A stretch of 31,431 nucleotides of DNA, from positions 1 to 31,431 of IMG/VR virus record IMGVR_UViG_3300028025_004382; one strand, given 5' to 3'. The notes under the pieces are model-generated. The model searched no databases and had not been told where the DNA came from. It saw only the letters and a list, made by a program, of their open reading frames with translations. A program made the position numbers and the translations under genes. Numbering within the stretch: the first letter of the stretch is position 1; the number at the start of each line of letters is the position of its first letter. Shown here in pieces: positions 8,696-19,045 of this stretch. This DNA comes from a virus.

Positions 8696-10042
8696 TTAAT
8701 TTGCATTTCTCAAAATTTCTTTTAATAGCTCCTCAATCTCTTCAGCAGTTAAACTAAATGCAACACCTACTCTTGGTAATTGTCTGATTACAACCCTGTT
8801 GTTATCATAAAATCTGATAAGACCAAGTTCTCTAACTTTGTTCACTTTAGCATTATTAGAACCAGTCGCATACACCCTTGATTCAGGAATACCTAATTGA
8901 TTTGCAACAGCTAACATACCAGATTTATCACTTCTAGCGCTTACTATAAAAATCGTTGAGTTATCTCTAATGTCTTTTCTAACCATTTCTTTACCAGCAC
9001 GAGTTGTTAAAACATTATCATAGTCATACCCGATCTTCTCACCAATTCTTAGTTTTTGAATTTCATCCAATTTACTTTGAGCCCAAGCAATTCCTTCATC
9101 ACCACCCCAGGCATCCCACATAAGTTTGCCACAACCTTCACCATAAGGTGTTGTTGAGTTTTGTCTATGACGTTCAAATGAAGCCATTCTAGCAATTGTT
9201 TCTTCACTTATTGGTTCACGTTTTGCCAATTGATTTGCACGTTGTTTACCAACAGCTGTTCCACAAGAACCCCAACCATTTTCTTCAGCATAATTTAAAG
9301 CACGTTGTGCGTTATCAGATGCAGTTTGTGGGTAGTCAGAATAGCTTTCAGCCAATTCAACATCAGAACCTTTAAATTTGGTATAACAAATGGCAGCAGC
9401 TTGTTCAGTATCCATTCCTTCTGTACCAACATGGTATGCAATACATCTGCTAACAAATTCATCTTCGCTTTCACCAGATTTTGGTTCAATTAATTCAGTC
9501 TTATTTAACTCAACTAATTCCTGAGCAAAACCACCTTCAATTGAGAACCCTTTAATTAAACCAGTCTTAACAAATTCATCCCAATATGCTTTGTCTTCAA
9601 CATGAACTGATAACATCCATGTTCCTACAGGGTAATTAAAGCCATATAAGGCACTTTTATCAATTGCGCTATCTTCTATTATCCAAGACTCATTAACTGT
9701 CGCATTTACGTCTAATAATGCGTTATGCTCCAAATTAAAGTTAATCTGATTACCCTTCTTGAAATATCTATCAACAATTTTCTTGATGGTCTCTTTTGAA
9801 AACTTGATATAATATTCTTCTTTGGTTTTATCATTATAACGATAAATTAATTTATCTGGGATTAACGCAGCACCAATTAATAATTGTTGGTCTTCTACTT
9901 GAGCCAATTTAATTTGTTCCTGTTCTGCCAATGCAACCCATTCACCTTCCATTGCTGGTTTAGATACTAATCCTACTGTATCAACACCTAATTCAAAATT
10001 CTCATCAATTGAGATATCGTATATTGGTAATTTATATTCCAT
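8696..10042 (-). CDS. prohead protease (XkdF-like) fused to a HAD-like domain, 448 aa
   Basis: Residues 1-185 resemble the XkdF-type phage serine protease: VSKPAMEGEWVAL near 27-38, a conserved histidine in NLEHN (His106) and serine in GFSIEGGF (Ser167). Its role would be to cleave scaffold and capsid proteins during head maturation. Residues 190-225 (ESEDEFVSRCIAYHV...AAAICYTKF) and 235-330 (YPQTASDNAQRALNYAEENG...WDAWGGDEGIAWAQ) are short modules often attached to such proteins. Residues 337-415 look like a HAD phosphatase core: DYDNVL (Asp340, Asp342), VSAR at 367-370, a lysine near 399 and YDNN at 412. It directly precedes the scaffold gene. The HAD part may be enzymatic or only structural. 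Confidence 0.75.
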   Translation of the reverse strand: MEYKLPIYDISIDENFELGVDTVGLVSKPAMEGEWVALAEQEQIKLAQVEDQQLLIGAALIPDKLIYRYNDKTKEEYYIKFSKETIKKIVDRYFKKGNQINFNLEHNALLDVNATVNESWIIEDSAIDKSALYGFNYPVGTWMLSVHVEDKAYWDEFVKTGLIKGFSIEGGFAQELVELNKTELIEPKSGESEDEFVSRCIAYHVGTEGMDTEQAAAICYTKFKGSDVELAESYSDYPQTASDNAQRALNYAEENGWGSCGTAVGKQRANQLAKREPISEETIARMASFERHRQNSTTPYGEGCGKLMWDAWGGDEGIAWAQSKLDEIQKLRIGEKIGYDYDNVLTTRAGKEMVRKDIRDNSTIFIVSARSDKSGMLAVANQLGIPESRVYATGSNNAKVNKVRELGLIRFYDNNRVVIRQLPRVGVAFSLTAEEIEELLKEILRNAN

Positions 10043-10053
10043 GTTCTTATTTT

Positions 10054-13000
10054 TTAAAACGAGGCTTGTCTTCTAATTCTATTATTTTTAATTATATCTG
10101 ATTGCACATCACTACTTAATATATATGCTTTAGCTAATTGTCCGCTTTGCATACCATTTTGAATTGCTTGAGTAATTGAATTTTGATCAAACATCATTTG
10201 ACCACCAGTAGCCATTCCACCAGTAAAGTTTGGTGTTAATGATTTACCGCCACCAGCCATGTTAATTGCTGATAGTAATGGTGCATACATTGCTGTTGAT
10301 CGTTTATTAATTACAGCTTCACCACCTTCAACTTCAATTCCAGTATTCCCAATTGGGATACCACCTTGAGCATGTGACTTACCAGTTAAAATACCACCCT
10401 GAGCTAATGATTCAACTTGAGCTAACTGTGCGATAGCAGCAGCAACTTGAACAGCACCAGTTACAGCATTAACAGCTGACCAAGGTAAACCAAATGTTAA
10501 TGGAGATGCGGCAATAGAAGCTGAAATAGCCAATGCTGTATTACCAATAATTTGAGCTATCTGAATAGCAAAATCAATTCTAGCTTGTTCTTTCTTTAAT
10601 CTCTTTAACTCAGCAGCTTTTTCTTCTTCTAATTTTTTATCTTCTTCAGCTTGTTTCTTTCTAATCTCAAACTCTCTTAAAGCATACTCATCTTGAATAT
10701 TAGACTTCTCTTCTTGGCTTAATGAATAATCATTAATCTCATTTAACATTGCCTCAGTATTCTGAGATGATAAACTGTCATAATAATCTTCATTTGCTTG
10801 TAACAAATCATCGTAATGTTGAGTTTGTTTCTGAATCTCAAGAGCATATAAATCATCAATAAAAGCACCAGCTTCACCTAATAATTTATTCGTTTCTTCA
10901 ACATATTTTTGAACTACTGCTAATTTTTGAGCTGCTTTTGTTTTTTCAATATCAATTTCAGCAGTAGCAGATTCACTTTTAAGTTTTAATAATTCAGCTT
11001 CTAATTCTTTTACTTTTTGCGGGTCTGATGTTGGGTCAGCTTTAGCTATCGCAATTTTATCTTGAACTAATTTTAGTTGAATGTTTATTTGGTCTCTTGC
11101 TGTTTTCTTATCTAATAAAGTTTTATAGTTATTAAACTTTTCATAGTCAGTACCAAACTCATTTTGTGCTTGTATTAATTCTTTATAATATGCAGTATTA
11201 ATACTTAATCTATCTGAATTGTTTTGAGTTTCTAATGCAGCAATTTTTTCATTAATAGCTATTTCATTTTCATAATTTTTTTGACGCTCATCAGTTAAAT
11301 CTTTATAAAATTTTAATACTCTTGTTACCTCAGCATCAGTAAATTCTTTATTAAAGTTTTCAATAGCAATATTCATTGCTTTCTCATCACCTTCATTAGC
11401 TTTTCTTAACGCTTGGTAAGCATCATATAAAGCCTTTTGCTTTTCAGTTAACTTACTAACTTCAACATCTTTATTCTGTATCTTTTCTAGAATAGCTTTA
11501 GCATCTGATTCAGTAGCTGACTTGATAGCTGTTTGTTCAAGTCTAACTTTTTCAGCATTATCTAACCTAAATACAGCAAGATTAATTTTAGCTAAATCTT
11601 CAGTAATACCGTTAGTTTTCTTAATATCTTCTAATCTATCTTTATTTAAAGATTTCTCAGCTTCTAATAAAGTTTTATAACCATTAATTAATGCTGTTCT
11701 TCTAGATTTTAATATTAACTCATCACCTAATTTGGTTAATGCTTCAGTATCTTTTCTTTGTTGTTCTTGTTCAGCAGCTATGTCACCACCAGCAGCTTTA
11801 ACAGCAATTATTTGTTGTTCTTGAAATGATTTTAATTCTTGTAAACGTTTTTTATTTGATTCAATTAATAAACTCTCTTCTAATTGGTAATCACCTTGAG
11901 TTATATTAGCTAAATCTACATATATTTGTGCTGTTTCTTTTTTATAAGACTCACCAAATTGTTTAAGAGCGTCTTGTCTATTTTTTAGATAAACTTGTTC
12001 TAGCAATTTTAAACTTTCAAAGTTCTCCTTTGCTTTCTTCTTATCTTCTTTATACTGTTGATCTAGTGTAGCTAATCTCTTTTGTAATTCATTATCAATT
12101 AACTCAATTCTACGTCTAGCATCAGTTACAACAGCAGCTTCTCTTTTCTTTCTATTCTCTTCAGCTTTAGCATCAGCAGCTTCTTTAGCTTTTGAAGTTG
12201 CATCAATACCAGCTAAATCTGCATCAATACCTTGTTGAGCTTTAATTATATTAGTATCTAATACACTTTGTCTATCTCTTAAAGCACTAATGCCCCTCAT
12301 TGTTGCATCAAATTGGTCACTATATGTTTTAACTAAATCAGAATTACCTTTAAAACGAGCATTTTCTAAATTAATTATCGTTTCATCTAATGTTTTGTGC
12401 TTCTCCAATAAAGCATTATTAATATTTTGTAATTCTACCTCATCTTTTTTAAGTTGCTTTCTTCTTTCGTATATTTTAGCAGATTGTTGTACATAATCAA
12501 CTTCTTTACCAGTTAATTTATTCGCTTCTGGAAATAACTTAACAAACTCTTTTAAATTTGATGGGTCAAACAATAAATCACCTTTACCAGCTAATTCACT
12601 TATCTTACGAAGTCTTAACTCGTAGTTATCAAATTCACCAGTTACTTGTCTTAAATTATCAGCTAATTCACCAGCAAATTTTTTATTAGTTTCTTCTTGA
12701 GATTTATTAAATTTTTCTTGAGCAGCAGCTGTTCCATTTAATGCTGCTGTTAAGTCATCCCAATATGCTATTAATGTTGGTACCGCTATTAACAATAAAC
12801 CAATACCAGTTCCAGCAATAGCTGCTTTAATTGAACCAAATGCTTTAACAGCAACAGAACCTAATGCTTTAAAACTTTCTTTAGCGTCTATTAATTGTTG
12901 AACACCTTGAGCTAATGCTAAAGCTGATTGAACTTTAAGTAACGCCTTTTGAACATTCTCACTTTCAGTACTAAATAAACCAATAACACCTTGAGCAGCA

Positions 13001-13389
13001 GCAAAACCACCAGCAACACCAGATAATGAACCAATTAAAGAATCACCAGCTGATTTATTTGCAGCAATACCTCTTCTAGAATCTTCTAACGAATCAGCAG
13101 TTGCAGCAACTTTCTCTTGTAATTGTTTATACCTGTCAGTATTCTCTAAACCTTGAGCAGCTAAAGCCTTTAATTCTTTTTCGTTAGCTTTAACTTCAGC
13201 TAATACTTCTTGATATGATTTAACTACATTTTCATTAGCTGTGACTTGTTCATCACCTGCTTCAGTTGCAGCAGCACCAACTTCAGTGTAAGCTGCACCA
13301 GTTGCTTTTAATTGGTCAATAATTACTTGATTAGAGGTAACTACCTTATCACCGTTTTTTAGCGTAAATTCTATTTCTACTTTAGCCAT
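10054..13389 (-). CDS. tail tape measure protein, 1111 aa
   Basis: This is the longest gene. It is mostly charged, coiled-coil alpha helix (about residues 250-950), with hydrophobic segments near 115-140, 191-210 (GTGIGLLLIAVPTLIAYW) and about 950-1000, and a C-terminal stretch with AQGGIPIGNTGIEVEGGEAVI that is typical of tape measure proteins in Bacteroidota phages. It sets tail length and is ejected with the DNA, where its hydrophobic parts may help cross the host membrane. At about 0.15 nm per residue the tail would be roughly 165 nm long. It lies 36 bases after the 181-residue tail gene and 11 bases before the protease. Confidence 0.85.
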   Translation of the reverse strand: MAKVEIEFTLKNGDKVVTSNQVIIDQLKATGAAYTEVGAAATEAGDEQVTANENVVKSYQEVLAEVKANEKELKALAAQGLENTDRYKQLQEKVAATADSLEDSRRGIAANKSAGDSLIGSLSGVAGGFAAAQGVIGLFSTESENVQKALLKVQSALALAQGVQQLIDAKESFKALGSVAVKAFGSIKAAIAGTGIGLLLIAVPTLIAYWDDLTAALNGTAAAQEKFNKSQEETNKKFAGELADNLRQVTGEFDNYELRLRKISELAGKGDLLFDPSNLKEFVKLFPEANKLTGKEVDYVQQSAKIYERRKQLKKDEVELQNINNALLEKHKTLDETIINLENARFKGNSDLVKTYSDQFDATMRGISALRDRQSVLDTNIIKAQQGIDADLAGIDATSKAKEAADAKAEENRKKREAAVVTDARRRIELIDNELQKRLATLDQQYKEDKKKAKENFESLKLLEQVYLKNRQDALKQFGESYKKETAQIYVDLANITQGDYQLEESLLIESNKKRLQELKSFQEQQIIAVKAAGGDIAAEQEQQRKDTEALTKLGDELILKSRRTALINGYKTLLEAEKSLNKDRLEDIKKTNGITEDLAKINLAVFRLDNAEKVRLEQTAIKSATESDAKAILEKIQNKDVEVSKLTEKQKALYDAYQALRKANEGDEKAMNIAIENFNKEFTDAEVTRVLKFYKDLTDERQKNYENEIAINEKIAALETQNNSDRLSINTAYYKELIQAQNEFGTDYEKFNNYKTLLDKKTARDQINIQLKLVQDKIAIAKADPTSDPQKVKELEAELLKLKSESATAEIDIEKTKAAQKLAVVQKYVEETNKLLGEAGAFIDDLYALEIQKQTQHYDDLLQANEDYYDSLSSQNTEAMLNEINDYSLSQEEKSNIQDEYALREFEIRKKQAEEDKKLEEEKAAELKRLKKEQARIDFAIQIAQIIGNTALAISASIAASPLTFGLPWSAVNAVTGAVQVAAAIAQLAQVESLAQGGILTGKSHAQGGIPIGNTGIEVEGGEAVINKRSTAMYAPLLSAINMAGGGKSLTPNFTGGMATGGQMMFDQNSITQAIQNGMQSGQLAKAYILSSDVQSDIIKNNRIRRQASF

Positions 13390-13425
13390 GTCTTTTTATT
13401 TAAATATAAATTTCATTGTTTCATT

Positions 13426-13971
13426 TTAATATGGTATTGTTACCCAATCAATACTTTCATCAGCACCTAAAATTGCAGATAAATATATTTTAAATTGACT
13501 TGTGGTTTTATTACCATAATTTGTTAATATAAATGCATTAGTTGATGTTGAATAGTTAACACTAACAGCATAATTAGTTGTTGGGTATGCTGGTTCAAAT
13601 GATACAGTATACTCATATCTACCCTCAATATCAGTAAAATCACTGAATAGAACTGAACCAGATTTAATTTCATTAGTACTACCTGTTAATGCACCTATTA
13701 TTTCATCAATAGCTTCTAATCTTGTATTAACCACATCAGTTTGATCTTGTAGATTAATTGTTGTTACTTTAACTTGACTCACATCAGCATATAACAAATC
13801 AATGTTATTATCTGATGATGTTGATTCTGAAAATGTAACAAATGGTGCATCTGGTTGAGCAATATCTCTAACGATACTGTTTCTCTCAGCCATTATATCA
13901 AACCAACTGTCGATTGTTACTCCAGTGACATCTTCCGTCCCAGATTTAAGGGTATATTTTACGCTCGCCAT
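13426..13971 (-). CDS. minor tail protein with a fibre-type C-terminal domain, 181 aa
   Basis: The first 40 residues (MASVKYTLKSG...) are followed by a short helical region (VVNTRLEAIDEIIGAL, probably a trimeric coiled coil) and a beta-rich domain at 115-181. That domain resembles residues 255-330 of the large collagen-like fibre: both have a YxYxVxF strand, NYAxxxNY, then a QFxI strand, a short loop and an (I/V)DW(V/L)T end. The layout suggests a small trimeric fibre or tip protein at the distal tail. It follows the 1055-residue protein by 12 bases. The resemblance is visible by eye; the receptor-binding role is inferred. Confidence 0.5.
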   Translation of the reverse strand: MASVKYTLKSGTEDVTGVTIDSWFDIMAERNSIVRDIAQPDAPFVTFSESTSSDNNIDLLYADVSQVKVTTINLQDQTDVVNTRLEAIDEIIGALTGSTNEIKSGSVLFSDFTDIEGRYEYTVSFEPAYPTTNYAVSVNYSTSTNAFILTNYGNKTTSQFKIYLSAILGADESIDWVTIPY

Positions 13972-13983
13972 ATTATTAAATAT

Positions 13984-16900
13984 TTATTCTGGGTCTGTGT
14001 TTCCAAGTATTCCACCTGCTGAACCACCGCTTATTCCTAAGTAACCAAATGCTTGGTAATCAATCAAACCGTTTGTCTGTGCTCTTACAATCTTAATGAA
14101 TGTACATTTGGTTGTTTTATTAACATCAGATGAGGTATCATAATCACTTATTTCAAGCAATCTCCAGTATTCTTGGTTAAAATAGAATACATCACAGAAT
14201 CTTAAATTAACAATATCAACTGCTGTTAACTCAACAAAGCATGTTACCTTTCTAGCTGTTTGATCGGTTAACTCAATTAGTTGATTTTTGTAGAATACAT
14301 TAATCAAATTCTGAGTGGTGCCAGTTGTTCCTGGTAAGTATGATAAGTCAGTATACCAGTTTAAATCAAATGTTGGTATTTTAGGGTCATTTAAATGTCC
14401 AGCATAACCATAATAATCCAATTTATATTGATAAACTGATATATTATTGTAACCAGCCAATGAAATATATGGTACGAATACAGCTGTTGGTGTATTACCA
14501 ACATAAACATTAAACTCAGTAGCTGGAGTTGCCACCTTTTTATACATCATAATTCTAGGTGATATCTTAAATGGTAAATTTTTAGAGGTTGAATCTGGGT
14601 CAAATAGACTTGGGTTCAATATCTTAGTAATCCTCATATCAGAATCTGGTAATTTTTGTATATATGATGGTGCAAATTTAAGTTCTAAAGTATCCTCATC
14701 TGTGTTATATTCGTTTGGTGAGGTATATTGATATGAACCAAATATTAATTTGTTAGCTGTGTACCCAGTATATTGTGAAGATAAATAATCTTTATCATCA
14801 TCAGCATATTTAAAATAAGATGTCTTTGGAAAATCATGTGATAATATTTCGATATTAAAATCTTTAGTATAATCAATCTTCTTTGACCAGTTTTGAATTA
14901 CACCTAATTCATAGTATGTATCTCTAGGTTCGACAATCAAAGTTTTAGAATCTTCTTTATCAGCTTCAAAATACAAATTAAACATCTTAGATAATTGTAA
15001 GATGAAATCCTTTTGTTTAAAATTCTTTGGTAATAAACTTGCAGCGTTTGTAAATGTTACGTTACTAGCAGCACCCATCTTATAGAATTTAAAGAATGTG
15101 TTGTTTGGGTTAACATCAATATTAATACTTTGAATTAAAGTACCACCATAACTTGGGAATTGTGTGTTAGGGTCACCCATGATAATCACTCTTATCATGT
15201 CACCTTGTTTTAAATCAAATGTTTCATCAATATCAATTGAGAATGTTTCACCACTTGTACCACCAGTTGTTATATATATTTTTTCTTTAATAACACTCCA
15301 CTTATCAAATGCTGGCGCTGTTGAACTATTAGGATAATATCTATATGAACCAATTGATAATTTCTGTAATTGGATAAAGTATTTCTTAGATAAATTTTGA
15401 GCTGTTGAACCAACTAATGTTGGGTTTGAAAATGCTGTTAATTTAGCATTAACTCTATATTTTGCATCATATGGTGCAGTTGGAAATACCCCATATCTAT
15501 CAAGAGATGTTGATACAGTTGTTAAATTATATCCATAGTAACTTGTTAGTGTCGGAGCAAATGGTGTTGGTAATACTGTATGAGCATTTACGTTAACAAA
15601 ATCTCTAGATGGAATGTATGTAACATAAGAATCAACAATATTACTTATAGCCCATATTTTACTTGAGCCAATACTTACCGCATATTCAACATTGCTCATA
15701 CTGATTTCATTATACCTATAATTGGTAACCTGACCTGATGTATTAACAATTTGGGTATCTTTGGTATTAACCATGTTAACATTATTGATAAACCCAGATG
15801 TTGACATATTTTCATTTGCTCTTGATTCAAAAACCAATGATGAAATTTCTTTATCATCAATACCACCACCAATAACCATTGTTTTAAATGTGGTTGAGTT
15901 TAAGAAACTAGATTTGTATTTAAAACCAGCTTGTTTAAATATTGCATCCCAAACTGTTTTAACAAATGTCATTGGTCTTAAATTATCGGAGTTAATTTGA
16001 ATACGATAATCTGGTGACAGGTAAGTATATTTAGATGAGTTATTCTTATCGTAATACTTATAGTTTTGAGAGTAATCAACTAAAGGAAACACGATAGGAT
16101 AATCATCGCTTGTGTTAACTAAGTTAATGTTTCTAATAATATTACCAATGTTTGTTGTAAATCCAGTGGTTGTTGTTGTAAATGATGAACTATAAATACG
16201 ACCATTAATTGTTGAACCAGTTGATGTTGTATAGTTTTTACCATTAGTATTCCATATCTCAACTCTAAACTTATCACCACTTCTTAATGCTATACCAATA
16301 CCAGTTAAAGTTAAAGTAGCTGTTACACCAATACCAGAAACTGGAGATGCAAATGTTCCAGAAGTAACAACATAATCAGTAAATAAACCAGATGTTGGTG
16401 TTGCATAATCAGAAACAATTACCCTATATTGATATGTGGCATAATTAATTGTCGAAAGAGCCATATTAATATCAAGTTCAATATATTGATCAACTATGGC
16501 TTCATATGCACTCATTGATGCTGGACTCCAAGATGTTCCAGCTGGAATACCAGCGGTACTTCTATTTTGACTTGATATAGTACCATAAAAACCAGAACCA
16601 AAGGTAACACCACTATAACTTGTTGCATCAGCCCAATATAATCCAGATGATGTGTATATACCAGTACCAAATCTATCACCAATACCAGTAATATTAAACG
16701 TAGTTAGTAATGAATATGGTGGTGAAATAACTGGAGATGTTGTTCCAGTTAAAGGAATACTTAAATTCTCTAATAAAAATTCATCTAATGCGGCAACAAA
16801 GTTAATTTGTTCCTCAAATAATTGACCGTTATAAGTTACATTTTTACCATCTTTGATTGTAACACCAAGCATTTTAAAATAGCCTTGCATTACTGGCATT

Positions 16901-17151
16901 GAATCAACATATAACACAGCTCTTTTACGGCTGATCGGATTAAATCCACCCTCAATTGTTACATCAAATAATGATGTGAATATAGCATTATTAATATCTG
17001 TTGCTGGTATACTTATCTCTTTTGAATAAGCCGCACTTTTCTTACCAATATCATTGATATCATCAATTGAGAATGACAATGAGAATGACTCATCACCAAA
17101 TAACTGAACCGTTTTACCTTCAACTAGTAATTCAACTTTTTTATTTATCAT
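13984..17151 (-). CDS. large distal tail / baseplate protein, 1055 aa
   Basis: The N-terminal 110 residues (LLVEGKTVQLFGDESFSLSFSIDDINDIG, then SKEISIPATDIN and VDSMPVMQGYFKM) resemble the entry domain of a large tail-tip protein widespread in Bacteroidota siphoviruses. A long beta-rich middle (about 130-450) contains repeated Thr/Gly/Ser-rich strands that may be carbohydrate-binding insertions. The region around 700-760 (KDFILQLSKMFNLYFEAD, then SKTLIVEPRDTYY) resembles the baseplate hub (gp27-like) fold. Its start overlaps the stop of the preceding gene by four bases (ATGA), so the two are translationally coupled. I infer a hub or tail-lysin-like position at the tail tip; no hydrolase motif is visible. 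Confidence 0.6.
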   Translation of the reverse strand: MINKKVELLVEGKTVQLFGDESFSLSFSIDDINDIGKKSAAYSKEISIPATDINNAIFTSLFDVTIEGGFNPISRKRAVLYVDSMPVMQGYFKMLGVTIKDGKNVTYNGQLFEEQINFVAALDEFLLENLSIPLTGTTSPVISPPYSLLTTFNITGIGDRFGTGIYTSSGLYWADATSYSGVTFGSGFYGTISSQNRSTAGIPAGTSWSPASMSAYEAIVDQYIELDINMALSTINYATYQYRVIVSDYATPTSGLFTDYVVTSGTFASPVSGIGVTATLTLTGIGIALRSGDKFRVEIWNTNGKNYTTSTGSTINGRIYSSSFTTTTTGFTTNIGNIIRNINLVNTSDDYPIVFPLVDYSQNYKYYDKNNSSKYTYLSPDYRIQINSDNLRPMTFVKTVWDAIFKQAGFKYKSSFLNSTTFKTMVIGGGIDDKEISSLVFESRANENMSTSGFINNVNMVNTKDTQIVNTSGQVTNYRYNEISMSNVEYAVSIGSSKIWAISNIVDSYVTYIPSRDFVNVNAHTVLPTPFAPTLTSYYGYNLTTVSTSLDRYGVFPTAPYDAKYRVNAKLTAFSNPTLVGSTAQNLSKKYFIQLQKLSIGSYRYYPNSSTAPAFDKWSVIKEKIYITTGGTSGETFSIDIDETFDLKQGDMIRVIIMGDPNTQFPSYGGTLIQSINIDVNPNNTFFKFYKMGAASNVTFTNAASLLPKNFKQKDFILQLSKMFNLYFEADKEDSKTLIVEPRDTYYELGVIQNWSKKIDYTKDFNIEILSHDFPKTSYFKYADDDKDYLSSQYTGYTANKLIFGSYQYTSPNEYNTDEDTLELKFAPSYIQKLPDSDMRITKILNPSLFDPDSTSKNLPFKISPRIMMYKKVATPATEFNVYVGNTPTAVFVPYISLAGYNNISVYQYKLDYYGYAGHLNDPKIPTFDLNWYTDLSYLPGTTGTTQNLINVFYKNQLIELTDQTARKVTCFVELTAVDIVNLRFCDVFYFNQEYWRLLEISDYDTSSDVNKTTKCTFIKIVRAQTNGLIDYQAFGYLGISGGSAGGILGNTDPE

Positions 17152-19043
17152 AGGTTTGTTGTTTGTTCATTAAAGTTATTAGATGGACTTACTTTGATCG
17201 TGATATTAACCAATTTCTTTTCAGGTGAATTTGATGTATATTCAATTTCTGTATCTTGTAAGAAAATTGGATACTCAATATCAAATGAATCATCTGTTAC
17301 GAACTTCTCAAATTTCTCTGGGTTTAATAAGTAAACTTCTGGTGAAGTAAATAAACCTTGTAAGAACTTACCAGTTTCTGGTATAATCCAATCAGATGAC
17401 ATAATGAATGTGTCAATTGTTTTAAGATTTAATGTCTTATAGCCACGTTCTTTATCATCTTCAGAATACTTATAAACACCACCAGATGTTAGGTTAAATT
17501 TACCAGTTGTAATCTTATATTGGTCACGTTCAACTTTGGTTGATGCTGATGATACCATGTTGAATGTAAAGTAATCCCAACCACCTAAATCGTTTAACCA
17601 TTTAACTCTTAATTTCTCATACCTTGAACAGTCATCAGTATCTTGATAAATCAATTCAGAACTACCAATAACATTAGAAGTATTATCCAAAATATTAACT
17701 TTAAAATATTTACCAAATTGAGTTGCTGAATTCTTATAAAAGCCAGTTAATGTATCCTGTTTTGTGTTATTAGCTAACACATTAGTATACATACCAATTG
17801 GTGTATCAAATCTAGAATCACTATATGAATTTGCTGGGATAATATTACTAAAATATCCAGCTGGAATTGAATGCGTTATAGCTGTTGGGAGACCCTGATC
17901 AACTACAATTTGACCACCACCTATTGTGGCACCACTAGTTATAACCTCAAAGAATTTTGCTGAATCAAAGAATGCGGCTCTACCATTAAACTCAGTTAAG
18001 TTATTACCAGCTGTTGGTGAACCATTTAAATAAACCCTAAAGAATAGTTGGACGTTTGTTGATACTGATGTTGTAAATGTTGTTGATAGTTTAACCCAGC
18101 TAGCATTTGCATTCCAGAAAGGTGAATAAACGTTTGCTGTTTCAGTAACACCACTACCATTTACACCAACCGCAACTCTCTTATTACTATTAAATAGTAT
18201 CGTACCTAAACCAGTTCTAACCCACATTTCAAATGTGTATGTTTTACCAGCATCTACTGGTACATTTTTAAATCTCCAATAAGTGTTTGTTGTTGAACCT
18301 GTTGTTAACCATCCTGGTTGTGTAGATACAACATATGATTTACCTGATAATGAAAAGAATGATACTGATGAACTTGACACACCACCAACATGTTCCATAT
18401 TAGTTGAATACGCATCACCCAATGTAACCATTTTATCAAAGCTACCATAATCACCATGTGTTTGTTCTAATAAGTTTGCACCAAAATTTGTTTGAGCCAA
18501 CCAAGATAAAGTCATTGGTTCATTTCTATATAACTTTAAATCTGTTTTTGGTAGGAAATGATGATGTAATGGTTTTAATATAACACTTGGGTCATTATTT
18601 AATACATACTCACTAAGGCTTTCATTTACAGCTGAATTAGTTGCATAATAATCACCAACCAAGATTCTAGAACCAGTAACAAAAACACCACCAGCATCTA
18701 GATATCTTTCAGTGCAGAATATTCTAAATTGTACAATAGAATTTGCACATGGTGTTGCACCAGTTGCCAAGTGAGTACCCAAATCTTGAGTTACAGCACT
18801 CTTAATAATTGCTGATGCGTCAAAGAATCCAGTTAAGTTATCTGGTCTTGGTGGAATAGCAACAGTTGAATATACTCTATATATTCCGTCAGTTTTCATT
18901 GTTCTTACTTCGAACAAATATTTAAATGAACGCTCAACAGCGTCAAAACCTAATGTTGCAAATAAGTCAGAATAGACAACAAATGGAATTGTTTGTCTTA
19001 CTTGGTTAAATCTAGGTGGTTCTTGATATACGGTTAATGCCAT
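17148..19043 (-). CDS. distal tail protein with a carbohydrate-binding-like insertion, 631 aa
   Basis: The N-terminus (LTVYQEPPRFNQVRQTIPFVVYSD) and the C-terminal third (residues about 400-631, with CSRYEKLRVKWLNDLGGWDYF) form one beta-rich tail protein found next to the 1055-residue partner in related phages. Between them, at about 240-370, lies what looks like a CBM4/9-type beta-sandwich: KTYTFEMWVR, then ASWVKLSTTF, NVQLFFRVYLNG and a final FFDSAKFFEV. Such insertions in distal tail proteins bind host polysaccharide. It starts two bases after the gp10-like gene and overlaps the next gene by four. Tail-tip location is inferred from context. Confidence 0.6.
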   Translation of the reverse strand: MALTVYQEPPRFNQVRQTIPFVVYSDLFATLGFDAVERSFKYLFEVRTMKTDGIYRVYSTVAIPPRPDNLTGFFDASAIIKSAVTQDLGTHLATGATPCANSIVQFRIFCTERYLDAGGVFVTGSRILVGDYYATNSAVNESLSEYVLNNDPSVILKPLHHHFLPKTDLKLYRNEPMTLSWLAQTNFGANLLEQTHGDYGSFDKMVTLGDAYSTNMEHVGGVSSSSVSFFSLSGKSYVVSTQPGWLTTGSTTNTYWRFKNVPVDAGKTYTFEMWVRTGLGTILFNSNKRVAVGVNGSGVTETANVYSPFWNANASWVKLSTTFTTSVSTNVQLFFRVYLNGSPTAGNNLTEFNGRAAFFDSAKFFEVITSGATIGGGQIVVDQGLPTAITHSIPAGYFSNIIPANSYSDSRFDTPIGMYTNVLANNTKQDTLTGFYKNSATQFGKYFKVNILDNTSNVIGSSELIYQDTDDCSRYEKLRVKWLNDLGGWDYFTFNMVSSASTKVERDQYKITTGKFNLTSGGVYKYSEDDKERGYKTLNLKTIDTFIMSSDWIIPETGKFLQGLFTSPEVYLLNPEKFEKFVTDDSFDIEYPIFLQDTEIEYTSNSPEKKLVNITIKVSPSNNFNEQTTNL

Positions 19044-19045
19044 GG

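Noticed and set aside
8619-8696. N-terminal extension of the scaffold gene and a GATATTTG promoter-like box (8651-8658)
   Set aside because: The extension overlaps the protease stop and has leader-like composition. The box misses the consensus first base and has no TTG at the right distance, so I report neither as a feature.
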